From NCBI GenBank assembly GCA_023266955.1, contig JAHFOH010000007.1:9671-20309 (forward strand): a DNA stretch of 10,639 nt, in the 5' to 3' direction. The DNA comes from Nitrososphaerota archaeon (lineage in GTDB: Archaea; Thermoproteota; Nitrososphaeria; Nitrososphaerales; JAHFOH01). Positions within the stretch are counted from its first letter, which is position 1, and every line of letters begins with the position of its first letter. A program made the translations under genes and the position numbers. The notes under the pieces are model-generated. The model was not told the origin of the DNA and did not search any database. It was given only the letters and a program-made list of their open reading frames with translations. Below are positions 1 to 6,555 of the stretch, piece by piece.

Positions 1-2
1 TC

Positions 3-578
3 GACGTTTCAGCGTTCCTCCAGATTTGGAGGAGAAAGCAGCTCGAGTACACCTACATAACCACCATGCTGGGAAAGAAGTATGTTAGTTTCGAGACGCT
101 CACTAAAAGAGCTCTCGAATACACGTTGAAGGTTTTTCAGATTTCCGCTAATCAGGATAGAGTGAACCAACTCGTGGATGCTTGGGGAGAACTTGAAGCT
201 TTTCCTGACGTGAACGATGCGTTGGTTCAGCTGAAGAAAAAGTACACGATAAGGATCTTATCGAATGGTGATCAAGAGGTGCTAAAAAGACTGGCCGCTA
301 GATTGCTGATAGACTTTGATGCTATCATATCCGCGGATACGGCCGGTGCTTACAAACCGCATCCAAGAATTTACTTGAAGGCTGTGGAGCAGATCGGTAA
401 TGACGCGTCATCCATCATGCATGTAGCTGGCTCAGGTCTCGACGTTATAGGAGCCAAGGCAGCAGGCTTAAGCGTCGCTTGGGTTAACAGGAAAGGTGTT
501 CCTATGGACATGTGGGACTATGTGGCTGATTTGGAGGTAAAGGACCTTCAGGAGCTCAGTGCGACTCTTCTCGGGTAG
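3..578 (+). CDS. Haloacid dehalogenase type II-like hydrolase, 5' end outside window
   Basis: HAD-superfamily hydrolase of the L-2-haloacid dehalogenase (type II) kind; family members hydrolyse C-halogen or similar bonds in small 2-substituted acids in the cytosol. The frame is open to the left edge, and the residues before the ATG at 66 (WRRKQLEYT) match the conserved substrate-arginine stretch of type II enzymes. That ATG is therefore internal and the gene is cut by the window edge; the N-terminal nucleophile aspartate segment is not visible. Seen here: the motif II LSNG at about 258-269, the motif III lysine in AYKPHPRIY (Lys codon 354-356), and the motif IV region VAGSGLDVIGAKAAG with its acidic Asp at 441-443. 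Where L-DEX-type dehalogenases have Ser-x-Asn before that Asp, this protein has Ala and Ser, so true dehalogenase activity is uncertain and another phosphatase or hydrolase role is possible. It converges on the DUF3891 gene with about 100 bp between them, in which I see nothing. Confidence 0.85.
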   Translation, partial: DVSAFLQIWRRKQLEYTYITTMLGKKYVSFETLTKRALEYTLKVFQISANQDRVNQLVDAWGELEAFPDVNDALVQLKKKYTIRILSNGDQEVLKRLAARLLIDFDAIISADTAGAYKPHPRIYLKAVEQIGNDASSIMHVAGSGLDVIGAKAAGLSVAWVNRKGVPMDMWDYVADLEVKDLQELSATLLG

Positions 579-679
579 ATCGAGCTAGCTTTACTCTCAA
601 CTCAGAGCCGCATCAATCACAAGGATATCCCTGCACCCTGCCGTTCCGATCGAGAGCGCAGACCCTGAATAGAGATAGC

Positions 680-1492
680 TTAAGCTTTAGCGAATCTAAA
701 GGAAAGCTCAACTATTTCTGCGCCATAGTACTCTTCCCGAAATTGCTCATCGCTTTTGTATTTTCGCAGAGGAAGTAGACGGGCTCTCACAGAAGCGTTC
801 AGCGGGTCTTCAGCGAACGGATAAGGGGACAATTCAATGAGACCGCCATCGGTAGGCTTAAGCGTAACAGTTACGTCCTTGAGAGGAGCATAGGAGAGAG
901 GCACTGGACTGACTGTGTAAGGAACCACACCCTTCCAGCATAAGTGCAAGGCCAGACGGTCAAAGACTTGCAGAAGCCTGTAATTGGCCCAGATGTGAAC
1001 ATCATTGGCAAAGCGTTTGTAGGCTGAACTTGCGGCAAGTCTTTTCCTCAGTTTCTTCTGGAGAAGTTCTCCTTCCCTGATTATTTTCTGCGCAGCAACT
1101 TTCTCTTTTGCATCTTGTGGCACACGCTTCATAGATGGGTCTGTGCCATACCTCTGCTTGTAGAGCCCAACTCCGTGCATACATACGATCAAGCCCTCAT
1201 AGGGATCGTCTTCTACTGACCGAAGAATCCCGCGCCAGTACAGCTTAGCGTGATCTACGTAGCTTAGTGTAGCAAAGGTGTAGGGTACCCCTTTATCAGT
1301 ATCAATCCTAGGTCGGTTATCCCATTCTCTCCATCCATTGTCGTGCTCACTGGCGGCAAGTATCATCGGCTCGAGAGGTTCAGGACGACTGAAGAGATCG
1401 TTTCCCCAATGAGCAGCTAATTGTGCAGCTAGTTCTGCATGGTGAGGTTGTGTTACGAGCAACAGCTTATTCTTGTCCTCTCTTGAAATCAT
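680..1492 (-). CDS. DUF3891 family protein
   Basis: A full-length 270-residue member of the DUF3891 family (PF13030), whose function is not established. The signature is clear: TQPHHAELAAQLAAHWGN (residues 14-31), AASEHDNGWREWD (46-58), YTF...DHAKLYWRGI (71-89) and DPYEGLIVCMHGVGLYKQRYG (96-116). The clustered conserved His, Asp and Glu residues (H17, H18, E49, H50, D51, H81, H106) suggest a metal-dependent, HD-like hydrolase; that is inference from residue pattern only. There is no signal peptide or membrane segment, so it is probably cytosolic. The ATG at 1490-1492 suits the family N-terminus and lies just downstream of a well-placed TATA box, so the transcript is probably leaderless or nearly so. 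It has its own promoter and is separated by 154 bp from the GlcD-like gene on the same strand. Confidence 0.85.
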   Translation of the reverse strand: MISREDKNKLLLVTQPHHAELAAQLAAHWGNDLFSRPEPLEPMILAASEHDNGWREWDNRPRIDTDKGVPYTFATLSYVDHAKLYWRGILRSVEDDPYEGLIVCMHGVGLYKQRYGTDPSMKRVPQDAKEKVAAQKIIREGELLQKKLRKRLAASSAYKRFANDVHIWANYRLLQVFDRLALHLCWKGVVPYTVSPVPLSYAPLKDVTVTLKPTDGGLIELSPYPFAEDPLNASVRARLLPLRKYKSDEQFREEYYGAEIVELSFRFAKA

Positions 1493-1516
1493 GAAGCACT
1501 AATCCGTGATTGAGCA

Positions 1517-1534
1517 GAATATAGGCTTAAGCCT
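1517..1534 (-). promoter_or_regulatory. Archaeal-type promoter of the DUF3891 gene with a 12-bp palindrome
   Basis: On the minus strand CCTATATTC (1517-1525) contains a TATA-like core centred near 1520, about 28 bases from the ATG. An archaeal start 25-27 bases past the TATA centre would fall at about 1494, giving a leaderless or almost leaderless mRNA. Overlapping the upstream edge of this box is a perfect 12-bp palindrome, AGGCTTAAGCCT (1523-1534), where the TFB recognition element would lie. It may be a repressor or activator operator. The TATA call rests on position and composition, and the operator role is inference. Confidence 0.45.
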
Positions 1535-1594
1535 CGGTGGCTCTCCGTAAGAATAACGAGCAATCATACCATTTGGAGTAATGTGTAACCTCTC

Positions 1595-1625
1595 AAAAAT
1601 TGCTAGCCGACATATGATGCTGGCA
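1595..1625 (-). terminator. Candidate hairpin plus T-tract terminator of the GlcD-like gene
   Basis: Starting 22 bases after the minus-strand stop of the GlcD-like gene, TGCCAGC (1625-1619) can pair with GCTAGCA (1607-1601) as a 7-bp stem with one G-T wobble and an 11-base loop. It is followed after one base by five T residues on the minus strand (1599-1595). The order stem then T-run matches an intrinsic terminator, and archaeal RNA polymerase also stops on T-runs alone. The stem is modest and the loop long, so chance is possible. Confidence 0.4.
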
Positions 1626-1646
1626 GCGAACCGTAAAGCAGGAAAC

Positions 1647-3041
1647 TTATGCCGCCTCAACATACTTTCGTGGGTTCATGATCCCCTCTGGGTCGAATAG
1701 CCGTTTGATTCCCTTCATCAACCTCAGAGCTTCTCTGCCACCATGCGCAATGAGCTGTTCTCGAAATAGACCCACCTTCTGCACTCCCACCCCATGCTCG
1801 CCCGTCACCGTCCCTCCTACACGAATTGCGTACCTGCAAATCTCTTCGAACGCAGCTGCAGCGGCTGAGCGGCTTGCCTGATTAGCCATATCATAGAGAA
1901 TAGTTGGGTGTACGTTTCCGTCACCCGCATGACCAGCTACAAGTATCCTCACGTTAAATCTACGGGCGACATCTTGTACCAGCTGCAGGTATTCTACCAA
2001 CCGGTCTATAGGAACTACCACATCCTCCACTTGCACCCCTGTAGCTAGCTTTTTGACGGCAATGTAGGCCCAGGCTCGAGCTTGGTAAAAGCGGTCTGCC
2101 TCATCTTCATCCTTCGCCAGGATGATTCTACGCGCTCCTGAGCTTTCTAGTGTTTTGACTGCTAGATCGACGGAGTGCCCGTTTGACTCCTCTATGTCAA
2201 CTAGCAACGTAGCCTCCGCTTCTTCAAGATTCAGCTCCAGAGCGCGGTTAACTGCCGCGACTGTTCCTCGATCCATGAACTCCATTAGGCGCGGTATTAT
2301 TCTCGACACTCTGAACTGCTGGATGGCGTGCCCAGCTGAAACCCAGTCATCGAACAACACGAGCATCCGACGGACCGGAGCGATGGGGATCGGGAGGATT
2401 TTGAGCCAAGCTTCCGTAACTATCGCAAGAGTTCCTTCACTACCTGTTAGGAGGTGGACCAGGTCGTAGCCAGCCCGATTCTTCGGAAGCGGTTCACCAA
2501 ATGTCGCAATTCTCCCGTTGGGAAGCACCACTCGCACTGATAGCACCCAATCCTTCATCGTCCCATACTTTACACATCTCATCCCACCTGAACCCTCAGC
2601 TATCGCGCCTCCGACGGTGCACATGAAGCTGCTTGCTGGATCAGGTGGAAAGAAGAAACCATGCTTCTCCAACTCCTTGTTCAAGTCATCCAAAACTACA
2701 CCCGCTTGTAGGTGCACGTACCAATTAATAGGATCTATCTTTAGAACGTGATTGAAGCGGCTCATGTCAATTGTGATGCCGTCTTCAAGCACCACGGCGC
2801 CAGTTAGGCTGCTACCTGCACCTCTCGCCACTAACGGAACCCGACGCCTCCTAGCTAGCTTGACTATCTGAACAGTCTCCTGCTCTGAGCCAGGTCTTAC
2901 AACCGCCATAGGAGTGCCCTCGTAGTCTGCCATGTCTCGTTTGTAATCCTCTAGCGACCTTGCGTCGCTTATCGTGTTTTCAGTACCGACGATTTTGGCG
3001 AGCTGCTTCACAATTCCGGCGGAGGAGTGTTGACTAGTCAT
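1647..3041 (-). CDS. GlcD / D-lactate dehydrogenase-type FAD-linked oxidoreductase
   Basis: Flavoprotein of the vanillyl-alcohol-oxidase fold that oxidises 2-hydroxy acids such as glycolate or D-lactate to 2-oxo acids, passing electrons to a quinone, cytochrome or partner protein. At 464 residues it is full length for the family. The FAD-binding_4 domain covers about residues 40-215, with the pyrophosphate-binding loop VARGAGSSLTGAVV (71-84), PDPASSFMCTVGGAIAEGSGG (133-153) and YDLVHLLTGSEGTLAIVTE (192-210). The FAD-oxidase C-terminal domain follows, with EDVVVP (339-344), AGHAGDGNVHP (369-379) and GGTVTGEHGVGVQKVGLF (409-426). H371, H378, E415 and H416 are the usual metal/substrate-site residues. 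No twin-arginine signal or membrane anchor is seen, and no GlcE or GlcF partner lies adjacent, so the substrate and electron acceptor stay open. The ATG at 3039-3041 sits about 26 bases after a TATA-like box, which supports this start. Confidence 0.9.
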   Translation of the reverse strand: MTSQHSSAGIVKQLAKIVGTENTISDARSLEDYKRDMADYEGTPMAVVRPGSEQETVQIVKLARRRRVPLVARGAGSSLTGAVVLEDGITIDMSRFNHVLKIDPINWYVHLQAGVVLDDLNKELEKHGFFFPPDPASSFMCTVGGAIAEGSGGMRCVKYGTMKDWVLSVRVVLPNGRIATFGEPLPKNRAGYDLVHLLTGSEGTLAIVTEAWLKILPIPIAPVRRMLVLFDDWVSAGHAIQQFRVSRIIPRLMEFMDRGTVAAVNRALELNLEEAEATLLVDIEESNGHSVDLAVKTLESSGARRIILAKDEDEADRFYQARAWAYIAVKKLATGVQVEDVVVPIDRLVEYLQLVQDVARRFNVRILVAGHAGDGNVHPTILYDMANQASRSAAAAAFEEICRYAIRVGGTVTGEHGVGVQKVGLFREQLIAHGGREALRLMKGIKRLFDPEGIMNPRKYVEAA

Positions 3042-3062
3042 TCGAGCTAGTGCAGCTGTTTT

Positions 3063-3070
3063 CCTTTAAG
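3063..3070 (-). promoter_or_regulatory. TATA-like box of the GlcD-like gene
   Basis: The minus strand reads CTTAAAGG, centred about 26 bases before the ATG. This archaeal spacing would put the transcription start on the start codon itself, giving a leaderless mRNA. No Shine-Dalgarno sequence precedes the ATG, which fits. The box is a weak match to the archaeal consensus, so confidence is low. Confidence 0.35.
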
Positions 3071-3123
3071 AGCTTTAGAAAGGGGCTACTCCTACTGCTG
3101 ACCTTCTAACTCTTCTACTATCC

Positions 3124-3140
3124 CATTGCCGTGTGCAATG
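3124..3140. repeat. Short perfect inverted repeat between the GlcD-like gene and the pseudogene
   Basis: CATTGC (3124-3129) and GCAATG (3135-3140) form a perfect 6-bp inverted repeat around a 5-base spacer. It lies about 85 bases upstream of the GlcD-like start and upstream of the decayed isochorismatase reading frame. It could be an operator or a hairpin from the ancestral promoter region. Arms this short also arise by chance. Confidence 0.25.
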
Positions 3141-3223
3141 CCTATAGAAATTCGAAAATGAGCATCGACACCCGCGCCTGACAGAAAATGTTAAGATTTC
3201 CCACATAGGACCGAATCATTGAA

Positions 3224-3490
3224 TTGTCTGAAGTAGCTGAAATAGCGTTAGACGTTTTGGGGAAGGAAGCGGCCGAGCTGTACAGCAGAAGGTTTTTTCA
3301 AGCTAGGATCGGTTTCGGAAAGAAACCCGCTCTGCTCGTCATTGATCTAGCCGTAGGCTAGACTGACGCTAGGTATCCATGAGGATCAGACCTCGATTCA
3401 GTCGTAAGGAATACGAAGGAAGTCGTGGACGTAGCTAGAATGAAGAAGATATCCATAGTCTTCACCACAGACGCAGCCTAACCTGAAACG
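3224..3490 (+). pseudogene. Decayed isochorismatase / N-carbamoylsarcosine amidase-family gene (5' remnant)
   Basis: In one plus-strand frame (codons in phase with 3281) the translation reads AELYSRRFFQARIGFGKKPA then LLVIDLAVG, followed by TDARYP, GSDLDSVVRNTKEVVD and ISIVFTTDA. This matches the N-terminal third of isochorismatase-fold cysteine hydrolases of the N-carbamoylsarcosine amidase kind (RIGFGKKPALLVID...TDP...LGSDLDS...VFTT). The frame is broken by TAG at 3359, TGA at 3380 and TAA at 3479, and a further TAG lies upstream at 3206. The nucleophile Asp of VID is kept, but the regions that carry the catalytic Lys and Cys are absent; functional members are about 200 residues. A plausible ancestral start is the TTG at 3224. 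Recognisable similarity stops just before the convergent PrpD gene end (3507), so the 3' part was probably deleted. Three different stop codons argue against recoding or one sequencing error. Confidence 0.8.
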
Positions 3491-3506
3491 CTTCTCCGGG
3501 CCGAAA

Positions 3507-4937
3507 TTAGGGATCAGCTGTCACTTGAATAGGTTCTAAGGGCCTTTCCAGCTTGTACTGCAGTCGGTCAAACAGACTCGAAGCATCTTCTAAAGTTTCG
3601 AGCTGTCTCAGCGATGCGATAAGTCCTTGGACGGCTCCATCCGTCAGAACCCTCCCCGCAAGTGCTACGAATTTATTCTCCAACTCATCTCTAGGCAGCG
3701 GAGTCCCTGCATCGCCTTTACACGTTTTAACCGAAGTCTCAAAGATCCTCCCATCCTTTAGCTTTAGGCGAACCCATGCCGGCCAGTACTGGGGGTACTC
3801 TTTATCCAACTGCGGGTCGTGCTCGACATTAATCCTCCTAGTTACGGAGAGGACTTGGGGATCTCTTATCGACTGCTCTGTGTATTCATCGATAAACGCT
3901 CTGCCACGCACAAGTGCAACTCCCACACTGTAGGGAATGCTGAACTGGGCATCCACGACCGTTTTAGGATTATACCGCACATCGTGAGGCTCGGAGAGGA
4001 GCTCAACCGCAGTCTTAACTACGCCGACTCGCACTTCCGATATTTCCTCAGGTGCAAAATGATAGTTTCTCCGCAACTCTATGGCGCAGTCTATCGCTGA
4101 TTGATTGTAGCGGCAGCACGAATGAAACTTGATCCCAGTGCTCATGACGGAGAATTCTTCACCCAATCCACGCGTAAGCCACGAAGCCTCAGGTTCGTCG
4201 GTGTACGCTTGAAGGAAGCCATTCTTCCCCTCAAGGACATCGTGTGGACCAGTGAAGCCTAACTCCGCAAGGCTTGCAGCCACAACTCCGCTTTGCGATG
4301 CTCTTCCTGCACCAAAACGCTTCGTCCAGGAGCCATCATTAAGAAAGGCCAACAAGCCGGCCGCTTGATTTCCAGCAATCCCGAAGGCATCCGCCATCTT
4401 ATCTGGGCTAAGACCTAGGATGCGGCCAGAAGCAGCGGCGGCTGCAAAGGCTCCACACGTGGCCGTTGGGTGGAAGCCACGCCTGTAGTGAGCTCTACTG
4501 CTCCCCTGAGCTGCGAGGGCGCACCGAACAGCGACATCGTAGCCTGCTACAACAGCTGCGAGGAGGGTGGTACCATCTATATGCTTTTTTTCAGCTAGGG
4601 CTAAGGCAGCTGGAATTACCGTAGTACCAACGTGTATCGGGCCTCCATGCTCAGTATCGTCCAGCTCGGGGCCATGGGCGGATGTTCCGTTAGCCATAGC
4701 TGCTTCTGCAGCCGTCGTTTTCCTAGTCAGGCCGAAGACCGTTGCTTCGGGCCTGCCTTCGAGACTTTCGACGTATTTCAACACTGGGAGACTTGAAGGG
4801 AGTGTTGAGCCGTAAATCGCCACACCTATGAGGTCAAAAATCATATCCTGAGCTCTCGCCCTAACGGGCTTAGGGATGTCTTCGTACCTTAGGGTCGAAC
4901 AGTATTCTGCGAGCCTTTTGGTGGTCAAATAGTGCAC
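3507..4937 (-). CDS. MmgE/PrpD family protein (2-methylcitrate dehydratase-like)
   Basis: Cytosolic member of the MmgE/PrpD fold (PF03972), which includes 2-methylcitrate dehydratase, cis-aconitate decarboxylase and iminodisuccinate epimerase; all act on small di- or tricarboxylic acids. Length is 476 residues, normal for the family. Conserved segments seen: MANGTSAHGPELDDTEHGG (81-99), HVGTTVIPAALALAE (102-116), GYDVAVR (132-138), GFHPTATCGAFAAAAASGRI (154-173), KRFGAGRASQSGVVAA (206-221) and a later KFHSCC stretch. No methylcitrate synthase or methylisocitrate lyase lies nearby, so the specific reaction cannot be assigned and the symbol prpD would be over-reach. The start is GTG at 4935-4937, where the typical N-terminal helix begins, within about 35 bases of a strong TATA box. 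Its 3' end converges on the isochorismatase remnant. Confidence 0.9.
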   Translation of the reverse strand: MHYLTTKRLAEYCSTLRYEDIPKPVRARAQDMIFDLIGVAIYGSTLPSSLPVLKYVESLEGRPEATVFGLTRKTTAAEAAMANGTSAHGPELDDTEHGGPIHVGTTVIPAALALAEKKHIDGTTLLAAVVAGYDVAVRCALAAQGSSRAHYRRGFHPTATCGAFAAAAASGRILGLSPDKMADAFGIAGNQAAGLLAFLNDGSWTKRFGAGRASQSGVVAASLAELGFTGPHDVLEGKNGFLQAYTDEPEASWLTRGLGEEFSVMSTGIKFHSCCRYNQSAIDCAIELRRNYHFAPEEISEVRVGVVKTAVELLSEPHDVRYNPKTVVDAQFSIPYSVGVALVRGRAFIDEYTEQSIRDPQVLSVTRRINVEHDPQLDKEYPQYWPAWVRLKLKDGRIFETSVKTCKGDAGTPLPRDELENKFVALAGRVLTDGAVQGLIASLRQLETLEDASSLFDRLQYKLERPLEPIQVTADP

Positions 4938-4964
4938 CTTTGGAACTAAGCATCCGTGGCACTG

Positions 4965-4974
4965 TATATAAATT
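4965..4974 (-). promoter_or_regulatory. TATA box of the MmgE/PrpD gene
   Basis: The minus strand reads AATTTATATA, the best archaeal TATA match in the window, centred about 32 bases before the GTG start. The expected transcription start is near 4943, giving a leader of only a few bases. The other strand reads TATATAAATT, so the same box could also drive plus-strand transcription toward the glycosyltransferase, with a start near 4995. The upstream TFB element is weak on both sides. Confidence 0.55.
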
Positions 4975-5206
4975 GATGAACGCCTCAGCTTTTCTCAATA
5001 ACAGTTAGAGGGGGAAGAGCTGTGGAAGCAGGAAGGCTTAGTATGAATCGGATTTTGAGGTTGTCAAAATCGCTACTGTGGCAATCGAGTTACGGCTACA
5101 GTTAGCAAAGCTCACCCAACGTCCATTAGAGATACTTTGTCAGTCGCAACGAGTCCCGCTAGAACATTCCAGGCTTCGTGCATGTGTTCGCAAAGATAAA
5201 TCAAAG

Positions 5207-6406
5207 ATGCAGTTGAACTCACGAGCATTGGATTTTCGTTATGCAGTGCTACTGGCTGGAACATTAGCATTGAGGGCCTTTACCATATCTTTTCCAAAAG
5301 ACTCCGTGGTTTTTGACGAATCCTACTATACACAAGCAGGGATAGATCTGCTCAAAGGTGTTGCCAGTAACCTCGAGCATCCATTTCTAGGAAAACTATG
5401 GGGTGCACTGGGCATTGTGCTGCTAGGTAATAACTCGCTAGGATGGAGAATTCCTTCCGTCATTTTCTCGACTCTCACACTCATCGTATTCTACAATCTT
5501 GCAACCCTAATCTACACTGATGGTGGACTAAAGAATGTTCAGAAGTATTCCCTCTTTGCGGTCAGCTTTCTTGCGTTCGATAACATCTTCTTCGTACATG
5601 GCAATCTGTACGTGCTGGAAATACCTTCTTTGTTCTTCGGTCTTCTAGGTCTTTACCTGTATTTGAAGAGACGATATGCATTATCTTCTTTGTCCCTTGC
5701 GTTGTCAGTGCTAAGCAAGGAAACGGGTCTGTTCTTTTTACTCGTGGTTGGAGCCCTCAGTCTACTTAAAGGTGGCAAGCATTTTCTGACTCCTTCACGA
5801 TACTTCCGTCCTCTGATCAGTTTTGTAATCGTGTTTTCGCTCACCATACTTTCTGCATTATGGGTTTACGATCTCATTTACAGACCGCGTGGCATCTCTA
5901 ACCCACTACAAAATTTCCAGTATATTGTGAACTATCAGTTTTCGTTGAAAGTCGGTGCTGATGCAGATCAGAATAATTTTGCTTGGAATTGGGTGCTCCC
6001 CCTGCCCGTCAAAGAGATTCCTTATTTCGTCACGAGCGGACACCCACTAATTCGATGGATAGGGGTAGGCAACCTCCCGCTGTGGACAATCGGCTTCTGG
6101 CTAGTAACCATCTTCACAGTCGCGAAACTTCTAGCTAACAGGCGGGAGGACATTGGACGCCCCACTTCCCTAATCTTCGCGTGGATCGTAGGAACGTACT
6201 TGCCTTACATCTATTTATCACTGGTTGTCCAGCGAATAGTCTATCCGTTTTATTTCATCAATACAGTTCCTGCCATAGCATTGGGTGTTCCTTACACTGT
6301 CAGCCGACTATTTCCTTCCAATGCAAGAGCATCTAACTTAATTCTCATAGTATTTCTCTCAGCGACAGTGTTATGGTTTCTTTACTACTTTCCCATAATT
6401 CCCTAG
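5207..6406 (+). CDS. PMT/GT39-like membrane glycosyltransferase (GT-C fold)
   Basis: Multi-pass membrane protein resembling dolichyl-phosphate-mannose protein mannosyltransferases, which move a sugar from a polyprenyl phosphate to a protein or lipid acceptor on the outer face of the membrane. From the ATG at 5207 it has 399 residues. The first extracytoplasmic loop carries the family's acidic pair (FDESYY, D37-E38) and LEHPFLGKLWGALGI (56-70), matching the HPPLGK motif of PMT enzymes. Hydrophobic stretches fall near residues 12-28, 84-104, 117-130, 137-154, 162-187, 203-222, 290-309, 322-342, 344-366 and 377-396. The frame is open upstream to a GTG at 5078, but those 43 extra residues are polar, basic and unlike the family N-terminus, so I prefer the later ATG. 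Neither start has a Shine-Dalgarno. It is shorter than eukaryotic PMTs and lacks MIR domains. Acceptor and sugar are unknown. Confidence 0.75.
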   Translation: MQLNSRALDFRYAVLLAGTLALRAFTISFPKDSVVFDESYYTQAGIDLLKGVASNLEHPFLGKLWGALGIVLLGNNSLGWRIPSVIFSTLTLIVFYNLATLIYTDGGLKNVQKYSLFAVSFLAFDNIFFVHGNLYVLEIPSLFFGLLGLYLYLKRRYALSSLSLALSVLSKETGLFFLLVVGALSLLKGGKHFLTPSRYFRPLISFVIVFSLTILSALWVYDLIYRPRGISNPLQNFQYIVNYQFSLKVGADADQNNFAWNWVLPLPVKEIPYFVTSGHPLIRWIGVGNLPLWTIGFWLVTIFTVAKLLANRREDIGRPTSLIFAWIVGTYLPYIYLSLVVQRIVYPFYFINTVPAIALGVPYTVSRLFPSNARASNLILIVFLSATVLWFLYYFPIIP

Positions 6407-6543
6407 GTTGAATTTGTTCTAACATTAAGAATTGGCGGGAACGTCTCAAAATGAGAGTACATGCTGTGTTCCGAAATTCAATAGGTCAACACATGGGTTC
6501 TTTTACAAGGACGCAAATTGCTAAATATCTTCTGAGAATAGGA

Positions 6544-6549
6544 AGGAGG
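6544..6549 (+). promoter_or_regulatory. Strong Shine-Dalgarno deciding the start of the C-N hydrolase
   Basis: AGGAGG lies 6 bases before the ATG at 6556 and is the best Shine-Dalgarno in the window. It picks that ATG over the in-frame ATG at 6451, which would add 35 residues unlike the nitrilase N-terminus. A TATA-like TAAATAT (6522-6528) lies just upstream, but a start 26 bases past it would fall at about 6551 and leave the Shine-Dalgarno out of the mRNA. Transcription therefore probably begins further upstream, possibly as readthrough from the glycosyltransferase. Confidence 0.7.
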
Positions 6550-6555
6550 ACTGCG

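Noticed and set aside
579..679. Possible small RNA or terminator between the convergent HAD and DUF3891 genes
   Set aside because: I found no stable hairpin, T-run, tRNA-like arms or conserved motif in this 101-base gap.
3359..3481. Stop-codon recoding (for example pyrrolysine at TAG) to keep the isochorismatase frame alive
   Set aside because: All three stop types occur within about 40 codons, and the catalytic Lys and Cys regions are missing, so decay is the simpler reading.
5022..5105. A 27-codon plus-strand frame beginning GTG after a G-rich stretch, upstream of the glycosyltransferase
   Set aside because: It overlaps the longer frame, has no recognisable family and no clear ribosome-site spacing. 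Frames this short are common by chance.
5078..5206. N-terminal extension of the glycosyltransferase from the GTG at 5078
   Set aside because: The 43 residues are polar and basic, without family similarity, and come before the typical start of the first membrane segment. The ATG at 5207 is preferred.
6451..6555. Upstream ATG start for the carbon-nitrogen hydrolase
   Set aside because: It would add 35 residues before the conserved first strand, and the strong AGGAGG at 6544-6549 points to the ATG at 6556.
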